Below, piece by piece: positions 51,532-61,546 of a stretch of DNA of 64,000 bases (position 1 is its first letter; each line of letters opens with the position of its first letter). Under the pieces are notes generated by a model. It saw only the letters and a program-made list of their open reading frames with translations. It searched no databases and was not told the origin of the DNA. The stretch is from Roseiarcus sp963787135 (GTDB lineage Bacteria; Pseudomonadota; Alphaproteobacteria; Rhizobiales; Beijerinckiaceae): assembly GCA_963787135.1 (NCBI GenBank), contig CAWBBW010000035.1, forward strand, positions 62,001-126,000, given 5' to 3'. A program made the translations under genes and the position numbers.

Positions 51532-52320
51532 ATGAGAGCGTTGGCGATCGCGGCGACAGGTATGAGCGCCCAGGAGCAAAACCTGGAGGTCATCGCCAAC
51601 AACGTGGCCAATATCAATACGACCGGCTTCAAGCGCTCGCGCGCGGAGTTCACCGATCTGATTTATCAGACCGAGCGCCTGATGGGGGTCTCGAATCGCG
51701 GCCGTGACGCCACCATCCCCGAAGGCGCGCAAATCGGTCTTGGCGTCCGGACCGCAGCGATCCGCAGCGTCAACCTGCAGGGAGCGCTCACCAATACCGG
51801 CAACACCCTCGATCTCGCGATCAACGGGCGCGGCTGGTTCCAGGTCACGACTGTCAACGGCGACACGGTTTATACGCGAGACGGCGCCTTCAACACCAAC
51901 CAGAACGGCCAGCTCGTCACCGTGGACGGCTATACGGTGACTCCGTCGATTCTGGTTCCGGCAAACGCGACCAACCTCACGATCAGCCAGACAGGTCTCG
52001 TCACCATCACCCTGCCCGGCCAGGCGACTCCCCAGCAGCTCGGCCAATTGACGATCGCGAATTTCATCAACGACGCCGGCCTGCAGGCGTTGGGAGGCAA
52101 TTATTTTCAGCAGACCGCCGCATCCGGTCAGCCTACCGTCGGCGTCCCCGGCGACACCGCCTTCGGCATCCTTCAGCAAGGCTATATCGAAGCCTCCAAT
52201 GTTGACCCCGTAACCGAGATCACCAACCTGATCGCAGCCCAGCGCGCCTACGAAATGAACTCCAAGGTGATTCAGGCCGCCGACCAGATGTCGGGCACCA
52301 TCTCCAACCTGCGGGGCTAG
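51532..52320 (+). CDS. flgG: FlgG, distal rod protein
   Basis: A 262-residue protein with LEVIANNVANINTTGFKRSRAEF at the N-terminus and EASNVDPVTEITNLIAAQRAYEMNSKVIQ at the C-terminus. It forms the distal rod inside the P- and L-rings. ATG at 51532. Confidence 0.96.
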   Translation: MRALAIAATGMSAQEQNLEVIANNVANINTTGFKRSRAEFTDLIYQTERLMGVSNRGRDATIPEGAQIGLGVRTAAIRSVNLQGALTNTGNTLDLAINGRGWFQVTTVNGDTVYTRDGAFNTNQNGQLVTVDGYTVTPSILVPANATNLTISQTGLVTITLPGQATPQQLGQLTIANFINDAGLQALGGNYFQQTAASGQPTVGVPGDTAFGILQQGYIEASNVDPVTEITNLIAAQRAYEMNSKVIQAADQMSGTISNLRG

Positions 52321-52331
52321 CAGAAATCGCC

Positions 52332-52805
52332 ATGCGCGTGAAACAATTCGGCTTCGTTCTGAAGGCGACGGCTTTGCTGTTGTGTGCGGTCTGCGCCCCG
52401 GTCGGACTCGCGCAGGAGGCGAGCGCGCCCACACCGAAGAGCGTCATCTACCCGGGGGACATCATCCGGGACGACATGCTGGCGGACCTGTCCCAGGGCG
52501 GGGTTGCCGACGGCGGCGGACCGTTCGTCGAGGATCGCGCGCTCATCGTCGGCAAGGTCGCGCGGCTGACGCTGCTTCCGGGCCATGCTATTCCCTTCGC
52601 CGGCGTCTCCAATCGCAAGGTTGTCGCCAACGGCGCGGAAGTGAGGCTTGTTTACGCCGAAGGCGGTCTTCTCATCATGACGACCGGCGCGGCCCTGCAG
52701 GACGGCTCGATCGGCGACGTCGTCAGGGTGCGCAACAGCGACAGTGGGGTCACTGTATCCGGAGCCGTCCAGCCGGACGGCTCGGTCAAAGTCGGCGGGG
52801 GATGA
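52332..52805 (+). CDS. flgA: FlgA, P-ring assembly chaperone
   Basis: A 157-residue periplasmic protein with a signal peptide (MRVKQFGFVLKATALLLC, Ala-rich end). The SAF-like domain has VIYPGDIIRDDMLAD and LPGHAIPFAGVSNRKVV. It helps FlgI form the P-ring. It is shorter than many enteric FlgA proteins. The stop overlaps the flgI start (ATGA). Confidence 0.9.
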   Translation: MRVKQFGFVLKATALLLCAVCAPVGLAQEASAPTPKSVIYPGDIIRDDMLADLSQGGVADGGGPFVEDRALIVGKVARLTLLPGHAIPFAGVSNRKVVANGAEVRLVYAEGGLLIMTTGAALQDGSIGDVVRVRNSDSGVTVSGAVQPDGSVKVGGG

Positions 52806-53896
52806 TGCGGGCTCTGATCGTCGCGTTGATGCTGGTTCTGATCGCCGCGCCGGCGGCGGCGGCGCGCATCAAGGACATTTCGGTCTTGCAGGGCGCACGG
52901 GACAGCCAACTGGTCGGCTACGGCCTCGTCGTCGGCCTGCAAGGCTCGGGCGACACATTTCGCAACGCGGCTTTCACCCAGGAGGCCGTTCAGGGAATGC
53001 TGCAAAACCTTGGCCTCGACGTGCACGGCGTGGAACTACGCAACCGGAACGTGGCGGCGGTAATCGTCACCACGGATTTGTCGGCCGGCGTCCAAACCGG
53101 ATCGCGCGTCGACGTGACCGTCTCGGCGCTCGGCGACGCGCCGTCGTTAATGGGCGGAACGCTGCTCATGACCCAACTCCAGGGCTCGGACGGCGTCATC
53201 TATGCGAGCGCACAAGGCGCCGTTTCTGTGACTGGCTTCGAGACTGCAGGTCAGGGCGAGACGCTCTCGCAGGGGGTGCCGACCGCCGGGCGCGTTCCGA
53301 ACGGGGCGATCGTTCAGCAGGAGATCGCGGCGACGCCCGATCAATTGCGATCGATGCTCGAATTGAAGAACCCGGACTATGCGACTGCGGTCAGGATCGT
53401 GGATGCGATCAACGCCTACGCGCTCGGGCGCTTCCGCGTCCGCGCGGCGTTCGAAGTCGACAGCCGTAGTGTGGAAATCTTTCGTCCACGACACGTCTCC
53501 TTCGCTCGGTTCATGGCAGAGGTCGGGGAATTGCAGGTGCAGCCCGACATGGCTGCGCGGGTGGTGCTGGACGCTCGGACAGGCACGGTCGTCGTCGGTC
53601 AGGATGTGCAGATCTCCACCGTCGCCGTCACCTATGGAACGCTGACAGTACGCGTCAACGAGCAGCCGCAAGTCTCCCAGCCCAACCCGTTCTCGCAGGG
53701 CCGCACCGTCGTCACCCCGAATACCAAAATCGAAGCGGAACAGACTGGGGGTCCGATCGCCATCGTCGGCGGATCGAGCCTGCGCACGCTGGTAAGCGGC
53801 CTGAACCGGATCGGCGTCAAGCCGCCGGGAATCATCGCAATTCTGCAGGCGATCAAGACTGCCGGGGCGCTTCAGGCCGATCTGGTGATCCAGTAG
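52802..53896 (+). CDS. flgI: FlgI, flagellar P-ring protein
   Basis: A 364-residue periplasmic protein with signal peptide (LIVALMLVLIAAPAAAA). The sequence RIKDISVLQGARDSQLVGYGLVVGLQGSGD is the family hallmark at the mature N-terminus. The ATG at 52802 overlaps the flgA stop; a longer frame running from 52382 is an artefact of reading through flgA. Confidence 0.96.
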   Translation: MMRALIVALMLVLIAAPAAAARIKDISVLQGARDSQLVGYGLVVGLQGSGDTFRNAAFTQEAVQGMLQNLGLDVHGVELRNRNVAAVIVTTDLSAGVQTGSRVDVTVSALGDAPSLMGGTLLMTQLQGSDGVIYASAQGAVSVTGFETAGQGETLSQGVPTAGRVPNGAIVQQEIAATPDQLRSMLELKNPDYATAVRIVDAINAYALGRFRVRAAFEVDSRSVEIFRPRHVSFARFMAEVGELQVQPDMAARVVLDARTGTVVVGQDVQISTVAVTYGTLTVRVNEQPQVSQPNPFSQGRTVVTPNTKIEAEQTGGPIAIVGGSSLRTLVSGLNRIGVKPPGIIAILQAIKTAGALQADLVIQ

Positions 53897-53971
53897 ACCA
53901 GAGGGAGGTCGTCAGGTCAGCCCAGCGCAAGCCGCGACGCCAACGATGCCGGTCAGTTTCGAGGCCGAAGC

Positions 53972-54508
53972 ATGCCGATCTCACGTCTCCCGCGCGTCCG
54001 TCTGCCGAGCAGCCTCCTCGTGCTTGCGTGCGTGGCTTGTCTTGGGAGCCAGGCCGCCGCGCAGGACGCTCACACGCAAAACGTGCAGAAGCCAAAGCCC
54101 GCGGCGGACAAACCGGGGGACACGGATGCCAGCCGTTACTGCGCCAACGTCGCCCCGTCGATCGCCGAAGCGCGCGTGGCCTGGCAGACCAAACGATTGA
54201 ATGAGCTCGACGCACAGGTCAGGCAGCGAATCGCCGATCTCGAAAAGGCGGAGGCGGCAGCGCACGATTGGATCGCCAAACGCGAAGAGTTGATGAAGGC
54301 CGCAAACGAAGACCTGGTCGCCATCTACGCCAAGATGCAGCCGGAGAACGCGGCCCGCCAGATCAGTACGATGGATGACCGGATGGCGGCTGCCATCCTC
54401 GGCAAGCTGAAGCCCGCCGCAGCAGGCGCCATTCTCGACGAGATGGAGGCGGAGCGCGCGAGCCGGCTCGCCGGCCTAATCGCCGGGGGGGAGGAGAAGA
54501 AATCGTAA
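53972..54508 (+). CDS. motE: MotE-like chaperone (MgtE_N domain) of the flagellar motor
   Basis: A 178-residue secreted protein with a signal peptide ending near LGSQAAAQ. It has a central coiled coil (RLNELDAQVRQRIADLEKAEAA) and a C-terminal MgtE_N-like domain (AIYAKMQPENAARQISTMDDRM). In rhizobia MotE assists the motor protein MotC. No motC is visible in the window. The stop overlaps the flgH start by one base (TAATG). Confidence 0.85.
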   Translation: MPISRLPRVRLPSSLLVLACVACLGSQAAAQDAHTQNVQKPKPAADKPGDTDASRYCANVAPSIAEARVAWQTKRLNELDAQVRQRIADLEKAEAAAHDWIAKREELMKAANEDLVAIYAKMQPENAARQISTMDDRMAAAILGKLKPAAAGAILDEMEAERASRLAGLIAGGEEKKS

Positions 54509-55218
54509 TGCGGCGATCGCTGGCGTCCTTGCCGCTACTCGCAACACTCGCCCTCGCAGGATGCTGGAATAGTCCGAGCGAGTTCATGCGCGAGCCGATC
54601 TTTTCGCCTGTCGGGGCCGGCCTCGTGTCGGATGAGACGGCCGCAATTCAGGGCCCGCAGGCCCTTGTGCCGCAGCCTCCGCCGATCGGACCTCCGCCTT
54701 CGCTCTACGTCGAGCCGCGCATCACGCATGTCGGGGACATCGTCACCGTCATCATCTCTATCAACGACAAGGCGACGCTCGGCAATTCGACCGGGCGCTC
54801 GCAGACGACGAAGGACGGCGTGACGATCGACTACGGCTTCAACAACGGCTCGGCTTCGTCGTCGTCCAATCAGCCAGCCAAGATCCTCGGCGACCTTTCC
54901 TCGACCTCGGGCACCCAAGGACAGGGCAACATCGACCGATCCGAGCAGATTCAGGTGTCGGTGGCCGCGGTGGTCACACGCGTTCTTGCTAACGGCAATC
55001 TCGTGATCTCGGGGTCACAGGAGGTCCGCGTAAACTACGAGCTGCGCCAGCTGACCGTCGCGGGGATTGTTCACCCCTCGGACATCTCCCTCAACAACAC
55101 CATCGCGTACGACCATATCGCCGAGGCCCGCATCTCCTATGGCGGCCGCGGCCGCGTGAACGATTTCCAGCAACCCTCTTGGGGCCAGCAGGTCTATGAC
55201 GCCGTCAGACCCTTCTAG
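54508..55218 (+). CDS. flgH: FlgH, flagellar L-ring lipoprotein
   Basis: A 236-residue outer-membrane lipoprotein with the lipobox LALAGC after a short signal. The L-ring region has VGDIVTVIISINDKATLGN and SGSQEVRVNYELRQLTVAGIVHPSDI. ATG at 54508. Confidence 0.95.
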   Translation: MRRSLASLPLLATLALAGCWNSPSEFMREPIFSPVGAGLVSDETAAIQGPQALVPQPPPIGPPPSLYVEPRITHVGDIVTVIISINDKATLGNSTGRSQTTKDGVTIDYGFNNGSASSSSNQPAKILGDLSSTSGTQGQGNIDRSEQIQVSVAAVVTRVLANGNLVISGSQEVRVNYELRQLTVAGIVHPSDISLNNTIAYDHIAEARISYGGRGRVNDFQQPSWGQQVYDAVRPF

Positions 55219-55229
55219 CGGCGGCATGC

Positions 55230-55694
55230 ATGTCTGATTCGGCGATCGCGCCAAGCGCCGCGACCAGAGGCGCCGGTTTGCCGCTGAAGGACCTGGCGAT
55301 TGTCGTTCTTCTCGGCGCAGCCGTCGGCGGGGCCTTCGAAGCGCTGCGTCCCGCCGACGTGAAGAAGCCCGCAGAGGCGGCGGCCGCGCCGCCGTCCGAA
55401 CCTTCCACCCTCTACGATTTGCCTCCGGTCATCACAAATCTCGGCTCGCCACAGGACATATGGGTCCGGTTCGAAGGTTCGATCGTCTTCGACCCCAAGA
55501 CCCTGCCGCATCCCGAAGCCATCGCGGGCGAAATCGGCGACGACTTCCTCGCGTATCTGAGGACCGTCTCGCTGAAGCAGCTCGAGGGACCGATCGGTCT
55601 GCAGAACATGCGCCAGGACCTCAAGGAACGCGCAGCCACCCGTTCGGGAGGAAAGGTGCGCGAGCTCGTGATCCGTACGCTGGTGGTGCAATGA
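55230..55694 (+). CDS. fliL: FliL, flagellar basal body-associated protein
   Basis: A 154-residue single-pass inner-membrane protein (helix at about 19-37). The periplasmic SPFH-like domain ends with DLKERAATRSGGKVRELVIRTLVVQ, as in FliL. It supports stator function. The stop overlaps the fliP start. Confidence 0.9.
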   Translation: MSDSAIAPSAATRGAGLPLKDLAIVVLLGAAVGGAFEALRPADVKKPAEAAAAPPSEPSTLYDLPPVITNLGSPQDIWVRFEGSIVFDPKTLPHPEAIAGEIGDDFLAYLRTVSLKQLEGPIGLQNMRQDLKERAATRSGGKVRELVIRTLVVQ

Positions 55695-56425
55695 AACGCT
55701 TGGCCGGCTCGGGAATCTTGCTCCTGATCGCGACGTCCGGAGCGCGAGCCCAGACCGTCGACCTCAACGCCCTCATTCCGGCAGGCGGCGCCTCGGCCAG
55801 CGGCCGTATCATCGAGATGGTCGCGCTCTTGACCGTGCTTTCGGTCGCGCCCGGCCTCCTCATTATGGTGACCAGCTTCACCCGCTTCATCATCGCGCTG
55901 TCGTTTCTGCGGTCGGGCCTCGGCATCCAGAGCGCTCCCGCAAATCTCGTTCTCATCAGCTTGTCGCTTTTCATGACGTTCTTCGTCATGGCGCCAACCT
56001 TCGATCGCGCATGGCAGAACGGCCTGAAGCCGATGCTGGACAACGAGATCAGCCAGCAGGACGCGCTCGTCGCGGTCGTCCAGCCGTTCCGTGAATTCAT
56101 GCTGTCCCAGGTCCGCGAAAAAGACGTCGCGCTGTTCGAGAGCCTGTCGAAAGGACGGTTCGACGCTGGCGATCGCACCAAGGTCGATCTGAGACTTCTT
56201 ATACCGGCCTATATGATCTCGGAACTCAGACGCGGCTTCGAAATCGGCTTCCTCATCGTGCTGCCTTTTCTCGTCATCGACATGATCGTTGCGACTCTCA
56301 CCATGTCCATGGGCATGATGATGTTGCCGCCCTCGGTCATCTCGCTCCCGGTCAAGATCCTGTTCTTCGTGCTGATCGACGGCTGGAACCTTTTGATCGG
56401 AAGTCTGGTCCGCTCCGCGACCTGA
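55691..56425 (+). CDS. fliP: FliP, flagellar export gate protein
   Basis: A 244-residue inner-membrane protein with a cleavable signal and four helices. Family-specific segments are VLSVAPGLLIMVTSFTRFII and VISLPVKILFFVLIDGWNLL. The ATG at 55691 overlaps the fliL stop; the longer frame from 55460 has no support. It forms the export gate with FliQ and FliR. Confidence 0.96.
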   Translation: MKRLAGSGILLLIATSGARAQTVDLNALIPAGGASASGRIIEMVALLTVLSVAPGLLIMVTSFTRFIIALSFLRSGLGIQSAPANLVLISLSLFMTFFVMAPTFDRAWQNGLKPMLDNEISQQDALVAVVQPFREFMLSQVREKDVALFESLSKGRFDAGDRTKVDLRLLIPAYMISELRRGFEIGFLIVLPFLVIDMIVATLTMSMGMMMLPPSVISLPVKILFFVLIDGWNLLIGSLVRSAT

Positions 56426-56496
56426 CCAGCCTCTCTTGCGCCAGCTTCGCGCAAGTCCTCCGGCCTCAAATAGAGCCGACCCGCCGAGGAGTCCTC

Positions 56497-57735
56497 ATGA
56501 CCATTCTAAATACCAGCGTGTCGGGCATGCTGGCCGATTCCAACTGGCTCTCGTCGATTTCGCAGAACGTCGCGAACGCCAATACGACCGGATACAAGAA
56601 CGCCGAAACTGATTTTTCGACGCTCGTCGACCAGGTCTCCACTGCCGCTGCAGGCGGCGGCGTCATGACGACCACGCGTAATCTCAATACGCTTCAGGGC
56701 AACGTCGTCTCCTCCTCGACAGCGACCAATCTCGCCGTCCAGGGCTCCGGCTTCTTCGTCGTGTCCGACTCGAGCGGCGCGACATATCTGACGCGGAACG
56801 GCTCCTTCGTCCCCGACGCGTCTGGCAATCTCGTCAACAGCGCTGGCTATTATCTGATGGGTAATGACGTTCAGAGCGGGTCCGCCCCGCCTGCAAATGC
56901 GCTGAGCACTCTGCAAAAGGTTAATGTCAATTCGGCCGGCGAGACCGCCACGCCGACCACGAGCGCATCGATCGCCGCCAATCTTCCTGCGAGCGCGACC
57001 CCGATCGCCGCCGCCGACCTGCCCTCGGTGAACTCTGCGAGCTCAACCTATACCGATGTCACTTCCCTGGTCGTGTATGACAATCTCGGTGGCGCGCACA
57101 CCATCAATCTCTACCTCGCCAACACCGGCGCAAACACCTGGGAAGTCGACGCCTTCGACGCCTCGAAGGCCGCAACTGGCGGCGGCTTTCCGTACTCTTC
57201 CGGACCTCTCGCGACGGCAACCCTCAACTTCAATCCGACGACCGGCTCATTGTCCTCCGGCTCTCCGCTGACGATTGCCGTTCCCAACGGACAGTCGATG
57301 AGCCTCGATTTGAGCAACCTCACTCAGCTCGCCGCGGCTTTCAGCGTGAGCTCTGCGACCGCCAACGGCAACGCGCCCGCTTCTCTTCAGGGCGTCTCGA
57401 TCGCGCCGGACGGGACTTTATCCTTCAACTATACCAACGGCGCCTCCATTGCCGCCTACGACGTCCCGCTCGCCAATGTGGCGAGTCCGGACAATCTGAC
57501 GTCCGTCAACGGGAACGCCTTTACCGCCAACGCTGCCTCTGGACCTGTCTATCTCGGGACCGCCAACGCCGGCAGCTTCGGCGCCATCAACTCCTCTTCA
57601 CTCGAAAGCTCGACGGTCGATCTTGCGACCGAGCTCACCGATATGATCCAAGCGCAGAGCGCCTACGAAGCGAACTCCAAGGTGTTCCAGACGGGCGCCA
57701 ATATTCTCGACGTCCTCAACGGGTTGAAGGCGTGA
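56497..57735 (+). CDS. flgE: FlgE, flagellar hook protein
   Basis: A 412-residue hook subunit. The N-terminal LADSNWLSSISQNVANANTTGYKNAET and the C-terminal TELTDMIQAQSAYEANSKVFQTGANIL are the conserved ends. The middle is rich in Ser, Thr, Asn and Ala, as in exported hook domains. GAGGAG precedes the ATG at 56497 after a 71-bp gap behind fliP. Confidence 0.95.
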   Translation: MTILNTSVSGMLADSNWLSSISQNVANANTTGYKNAETDFSTLVDQVSTAAAGGGVMTTTRNLNTLQGNVVSSSTATNLAVQGSGFFVVSDSSGATYLTRNGSFVPDASGNLVNSAGYYLMGNDVQSGSAPPANALSTLQKVNVNSAGETATPTTSASIAANLPASATPIAAADLPSVNSASSTYTDVTSLVVYDNLGGAHTINLYLANTGANTWEVDAFDASKAATGGGFPYSSGPLATATLNFNPTTGSLSSGSPLTIAVPNGQSMSLDLSNLTQLAAAFSVSSATANGNAPASLQGVSIAPDGTLSFNYTNGASIAAYDVPLANVASPDNLTSVNGNAFTANAASGPVYLGTANAGSFGAINSSSLESSTVDLATELTDMIQAQSAYEANSKVFQTGANILDVLNGLKA

Positions 57736-57760
57736 CTTCTGAAGATCGCAGGAATTCGCG

Positions 57761-59263
57761 ATGAGCCTTTCGGCTGCGTTCAATATCATCAGTTCGTCCT
57801 TCGCCGCGAACTCCCAGCAGACGGCGGTCGTCTCGAACAACATCGCCAACGTCAACACGCCCGGCTACTCGCGCCAAATTGCGAATGTCGTCACCAATTC
57901 CTACGGCGGCGCCGACGTCGTCTCGGTGACGCGCGAGGCTAACGCGGCGCTCACCGAGCAGGTGTCCACCTCAACCGCTCAGGCTGCGGCGCAGCAGGCG
58001 ATCTCTGATGGCCTCGCGACTCTGGCGCAAACAATCAGCGACAGTTCGTCGGCCTCGACAACGTCCGGTGCAGACCAGAACGGAACCTCGCCCTCGGCGA
58101 TGCTCGCCAATCTGCAAAGCGCGCTGACGACCTATGAGGCCTCGCCCAGCTCCTCTTCTGCAGCCGACGCCGCTGTCACGGCAGCGCAGAATCTGGCCTC
58201 GTCTCTCAACAGCGGCAGCGCGGCGGTCGCGAGCGTTCGAGAACAGGCAGATCAGGACATGGCCTCGTCGGTGGCGACGATCAATTCGCTTCTGAGCCAG
58301 TTCACCGCCGCCAACAACGCGGTGGTGACCGGCCTTCAGGCCGGAACCAGCGTCGCAAGCGCAGAGGATCAGCGCGACTCGATTGTGACCCAGCTGTCGC
58401 AGCAGATCGGCGTCTCGACGACCACCGCCGGAAACGGCTCGATGTCGATCTATACCGACAGCGGCGTCACGCTGTTCCAGGATACGCCCCGCGCGGTCTC
58501 CTTCACGCCGACGCCAACGCTGGTCGACGGGCAGAGCGGGTCGCCCGTGACTGTCGACGGCGTGCCGATCACCGGGTCCAATTCGCCGATGCCGATCCAG
58601 TCGGGAGCGCTGGCGGGCTACGCCGCCCTTCGCGACACGCTCGCGCCGCAATATGAGGGCCAGCTCGACCAGATCGCTGGCGGCCTCATCAACGCATTCG
58701 CCGAAGGCGACCAGAACACTCCGGCGACGCTCCCCTCGCTCCCCGGCCTCTTCACCACGCCCGGCGCAACGGGCCTGCCCTCGATGTCGGCGGCCACCGG
58801 TCTCGCGGCGGCGATCGAAGTCAATCCGAACGTCGATCCCTCCCAGGGCGGCGACGCGACGTTGCTGCGCGACGGCGGCATCTCCGATCCGGGCAGTTCG
58901 GCCTACACCTATAATTCGACCGGCGCGGCAAGCTATACCGGGCGCCTGCAGCAACTCGTCAGCGCGATCGGCGCGACGCAAAGCTTCGCTCCGTCCGCGG
59001 GTCTCGGCGCCTCCGCCAGTCTGACAGGGTACGCCAATGCGTCGGTCAGCTGGCTGCAGGGCGAGAACAGCCAGGCGAACACCGCCTCGTCCTATCAGAG
59101 CGCGCTCGCAACCCAGGCGACCTCGGCGCTGTCGAACGCGACCGGCGTCAATCTCGACGCCGAGATGACCAACATGCTCAACCTCGAGAATTCCTACGCC
59201 TCGTCGGCGAAATTGCTCACCACCGTCAACAGCATGTTCTCCGCGCTGCTGGACGCCGCATGA
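57761..59263 (+). CDS. flgK: FlgK, hook-filament junction protein (HAP1)
   Basis: A 500-residue export substrate with NSQQTAVVSNNIANVNTPGYSRQIANV at the N-terminus and MTNMLNLENSYASSAKLLTTVNSMFSALLD at the C-terminus. The variable middle is Ser/Thr/Ala-rich. The stop overlaps the flgL start (ATGA). Confidence 0.95.
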   Translation: MSLSAAFNIISSSFAANSQQTAVVSNNIANVNTPGYSRQIANVVTNSYGGADVVSVTREANAALTEQVSTSTAQAAAQQAISDGLATLAQTISDSSSASTTSGADQNGTSPSAMLANLQSALTTYEASPSSSSAADAAVTAAQNLASSLNSGSAAVASVREQADQDMASSVATINSLLSQFTAANNAVVTGLQAGTSVASAEDQRDSIVTQLSQQIGVSTTTAGNGSMSIYTDSGVTLFQDTPRAVSFTPTPTLVDGQSGSPVTVDGVPITGSNSPMPIQSGALAGYAALRDTLAPQYEGQLDQIAGGLINAFAEGDQNTPATLPSLPGLFTTPGATGLPSMSAATGLAAAIEVNPNVDPSQGGDATLLRDGGISDPGSSAYTYNSTGAASYTGRLQQLVSAIGATQSFAPSAGLGASASLTGYANASVSWLQGENSQANTASSYQSALATQATSALSNATGVNLDAEMTNMLNLENSYASSAKLLTTVNSMFSALLDAA

Positions 59264-60324
59264 CGATGAGCGCCAATTTTGTCTCGAGCCAGTTTCTGGC
59301 CAACAGCATGATCCTGCCGATCACACAGGCGCAGTCAACGTTGACGACGGCGATGACGGAGGAATCGACCGGCCAATATGCTGATCTGGGCCTGCAACTC
59401 GGCGACCAGTCCGGCTACGAGCTTTCGCTCAAGGAGCAGGTTTCGCTCATCCAGACCCTGACCAGCGGAAACAGCCTCGTCTCTACGAACCTGGCGACCG
59501 CGCAGAATGCGCTGTCGGCGATCAGCACGAGCGCCCAGACGACAGTGTCGAATTTGACCGCCTGGACGCCGAGCGCGAATTCGGGCGCGACGCTCCAGAC
59601 CATGGGCCAGTCGGCGCTGCAGGGGCTGATCGCCTCCGCCAACACGACCTCGGGCGATCAGTATGTGTTCGGCGGAATCAACTCCTCCGTCGCGCCGATG
59701 GCCGACTACTATTCGACCCCGACGTCGGCCGCCAAGACGGCGGTCGACCAGGCGTTCCAGACGACCTTTGGCGTCCTGCCGAGCGATCCGGCCGCGGCGA
59801 GCATTTCGGCCTCGGCCATGCAGAGCTTTCTCTCCGGCCCCTTCGGGGCGCTCTTTTCCGGCGCCGCCTGGACCTCGGACTGGTCGTCGGCGTCGAGCAC
59901 GAATACCAGCGCCGAGATCGCTCCGGGCCAGACGGTCGCGACCTCGACCAACGCCAACGAGCCGGCGTTTCAGGACCTCGCCCAAGCATACACCATGCTG
60001 AGCGAATTCGGCGGCTCTCAACTCAGCAGCGCCGCGCAGCAGGCAGTCGCCTCCACTGCATCGTCGCTCATCACGCAAGGGCAAGATTCGCTGACGAATG
60101 TGCAAGCCGCGCTCGGCGCGACCCAAAGCGCGGTCACTGACGCCAACAGTTCCGTGAGCTCGCAATCGACGATCCTGCAAACGCAGATCAACGGTCTTGA
60201 CAACGTCGACCCCAATGCGACCGCCGCTCAGATCAACAGCCTGACCAACCAGATCCAGATGGCCTACGAGCTCACCGCCCGACTGCAGCAAATGAATCTG
60301 GCGCAGTACCTGCCCGTTCCGTGA
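59260..60324 (+). CDS. flgL: FlgL, hook-filament junction protein (HAP3)
   Basis: A 354-residue protein of the flagellin-like family. N-terminal coiled region (MILPITQAQSTLTTAMTEESTGQYADLGLQLG) and C-terminal helix (TNQIQMAYELTARLQQMNLAQYL) resemble FlgL of alphaproteobacteria. ATG at 59260, overlapping flgK. Confidence 0.93.
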   Translation: MTMSANFVSSQFLANSMILPITQAQSTLTTAMTEESTGQYADLGLQLGDQSGYELSLKEQVSLIQTLTSGNSLVSTNLATAQNALSAISTSAQTTVSNLTAWTPSANSGATLQTMGQSALQGLIASANTTSGDQYVFGGINSSVAPMADYYSTPTSAAKTAVDQAFQTTFGVLPSDPAAASISASAMQSFLSGPFGALFSGAAWTSDWSSASSTNTSAEIAPGQTVATSTNANEPAFQDLAQAYTMLSEFGGSQLSSAAQQAVASTASSLITQGQDSLTNVQAALGATQSAVTDANSSVSSQSTILQTQINGLDNVDPNATAAQINSLTNQIQMAYELTARLQQMNLAQYLPVP

Positions 60325-60357
60325 CGCCTTTTTCCATGAAGCCCGGGATCCTTTCGA

Positions 60358-60705
60358 ATGTACGAGTTCGCTTACAACGAGGTGATCGAGGAGTCGCGCC
60401 AGGATATGCGCGCGCGCGAGCGCCAGGCCATGGACCGGGTGATCGCGATGCTGCGCGCCGCGCAGGAGAAAGGCCCGCTATCGCGCGAGCGGGTCGAGGC
60501 GCTCTTCTATCTGCGCCGCCTCTGGACGATCTTTCTCGACGACCTCAAGGACCCGAACAACGAACTGCCGGAGCAATTGCGCGCCGGCATCATCTCGATC
60601 GGCATCTGGATGATGAAGGAGATCGATCGCGTGCGTGGGCGTCTGACAGACGACCTCACGCCGATGATCGAGATCAACGAGATCATCCGCGACGGGCTCA
60701 AGTGA
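60358..60705 (+). CDS. flaF: FlaF, flagellin biosynthesis regulator
   Basis: A 115-residue alphaproteobacterial protein (MYEFAYNEVIEESRQDMRARERQAMDR) needed for flagellin translation. The region FYLRRLWTIFLDDLKDPNNELPEQLRAG is the family core. It acts together with FlbT, encoded 8 bases downstream. Confidence 0.94.
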   Translation: MYEFAYNEVIEESRQDMRARERQAMDRVIAMLRAAQEKGPLSRERVEALFYLRRLWTIFLDDLKDPNNELPEQLRAGIISIGIWMMKEIDRVRGRLTDDLTPMIEINEIIRDGLK

Positions 60706-60713
60706 GGCGATGA

Positions 60714-61118
60714 ATGAACATTACGCTGCGCGCAGGCGAACGGTTCTTCATCAACGGCGCGGTTATCCGCATCGACCGGAAGGCGTCGATCGAACTCCTC
60801 AATGACGTGACGTTTCTTCTCGAGAACCATGTCATGCAGGCGAAGGACGCGACGACGCTGACCCGCCAGATTTACTTCGCGGCCCAGATCATGCTGATGG
60901 ACCCGACGGCGACCGAGAGCGCGACGCCGCTTGCGAGTTCGCTCATCCAGACAGCGCTCGGCGCCTACCGCACGCCCGAACTCATATCTGGCCTCAGGGG
61001 CGTCGCGCAGTCGCTTGCGCGGGGCCGCAATTTCGAGGCGCTGAAGGCGCTTCGCGCGCTCTTCGCCCTCGAGGACCAGGAGCTCAAGCCGCCCGGGGCG
61101 ACCTCGAGCGCCGCCTGA
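60714..61118 (+). CDS. flbT: FlbT, flagellin mRNA-binding repressor
   Basis: A 134-residue protein (MNITLRAGERFFINGAVIRIDRKASIELLNDV) that binds the 5' leader of flagellin mRNA in related bacteria and couples filament production to hook completion. No flagellin gene is in the window. ATG at 60714. Confidence 0.94.
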   Translation: MNITLRAGERFFINGAVIRIDRKASIELLNDVTFLLENHVMQAKDATTLTRQIYFAAQIMLMDPTATESATPLASSLIQTALGAYRTPELISGLRGVAQSLARGRNFEALKALRALFALEDQELKPPGATSSAA

Positions 61119-61132
61119 CAAGGAGAACCCTC

Positions 61133-61546
61133 ATGACTGTCGCCGTTACATCGCCCGTCGCAAGCGCAGCCGCGTCGACCTCTGCCGCCTCGTCCGCCGC
61201 CACGGCCACGACCCAATCGCTCAACTACAACGACTTTCTCACCCTCCTGATGGCGGAAATGAAGAACCAGGATCCGACCCAGCCGATGGATCCCTCGCAG
61301 ATGGTGTCGCAGCTCGCGACCGTCTCGGAGGTCGGCCAGAGCGTTCAGACCAACACGACACTGGCGTCCCTTTTGACTGCGAGCTCGCTGACCCAGGCCG
61401 AGCAGCTTGTCGGCCAGACCATCACTTCTTCGGACGGCTCGACCTCGGGTCAGGTGGCGTCGGTCAGCGTGACGAGCTCGGGCGCGGTCGCGACGCTCAC
61501 CAACGGCTCGACTGTCCCGCTCGCCAACGGCGCGAGCATCCAGTGA
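61133..61546 (+). CDS. flgD: FlgD, hook cap/assembly protein
   Basis: A 137-residue protein with the FlgD core LNYNDFLTLLMAEMKNQDPTQPMDPSQMVSQLATVSEVGQ. It is short because the C-terminal domain is reduced, as is usual in rhizobia. It caps the growing hook. The stop overlaps the fliQ start. Confidence 0.93.
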   Translation: MTVAVTSPVASAAASTSAASSAATATTQSLNYNDFLTLLMAEMKNQDPTQPMDPSQMVSQLATVSEVGQSVQTNTTLASLLTASSLTQAEQLVGQTITSSDGSTSGQVASVSVTSSGAVATLTNGSTVPLANGASIQ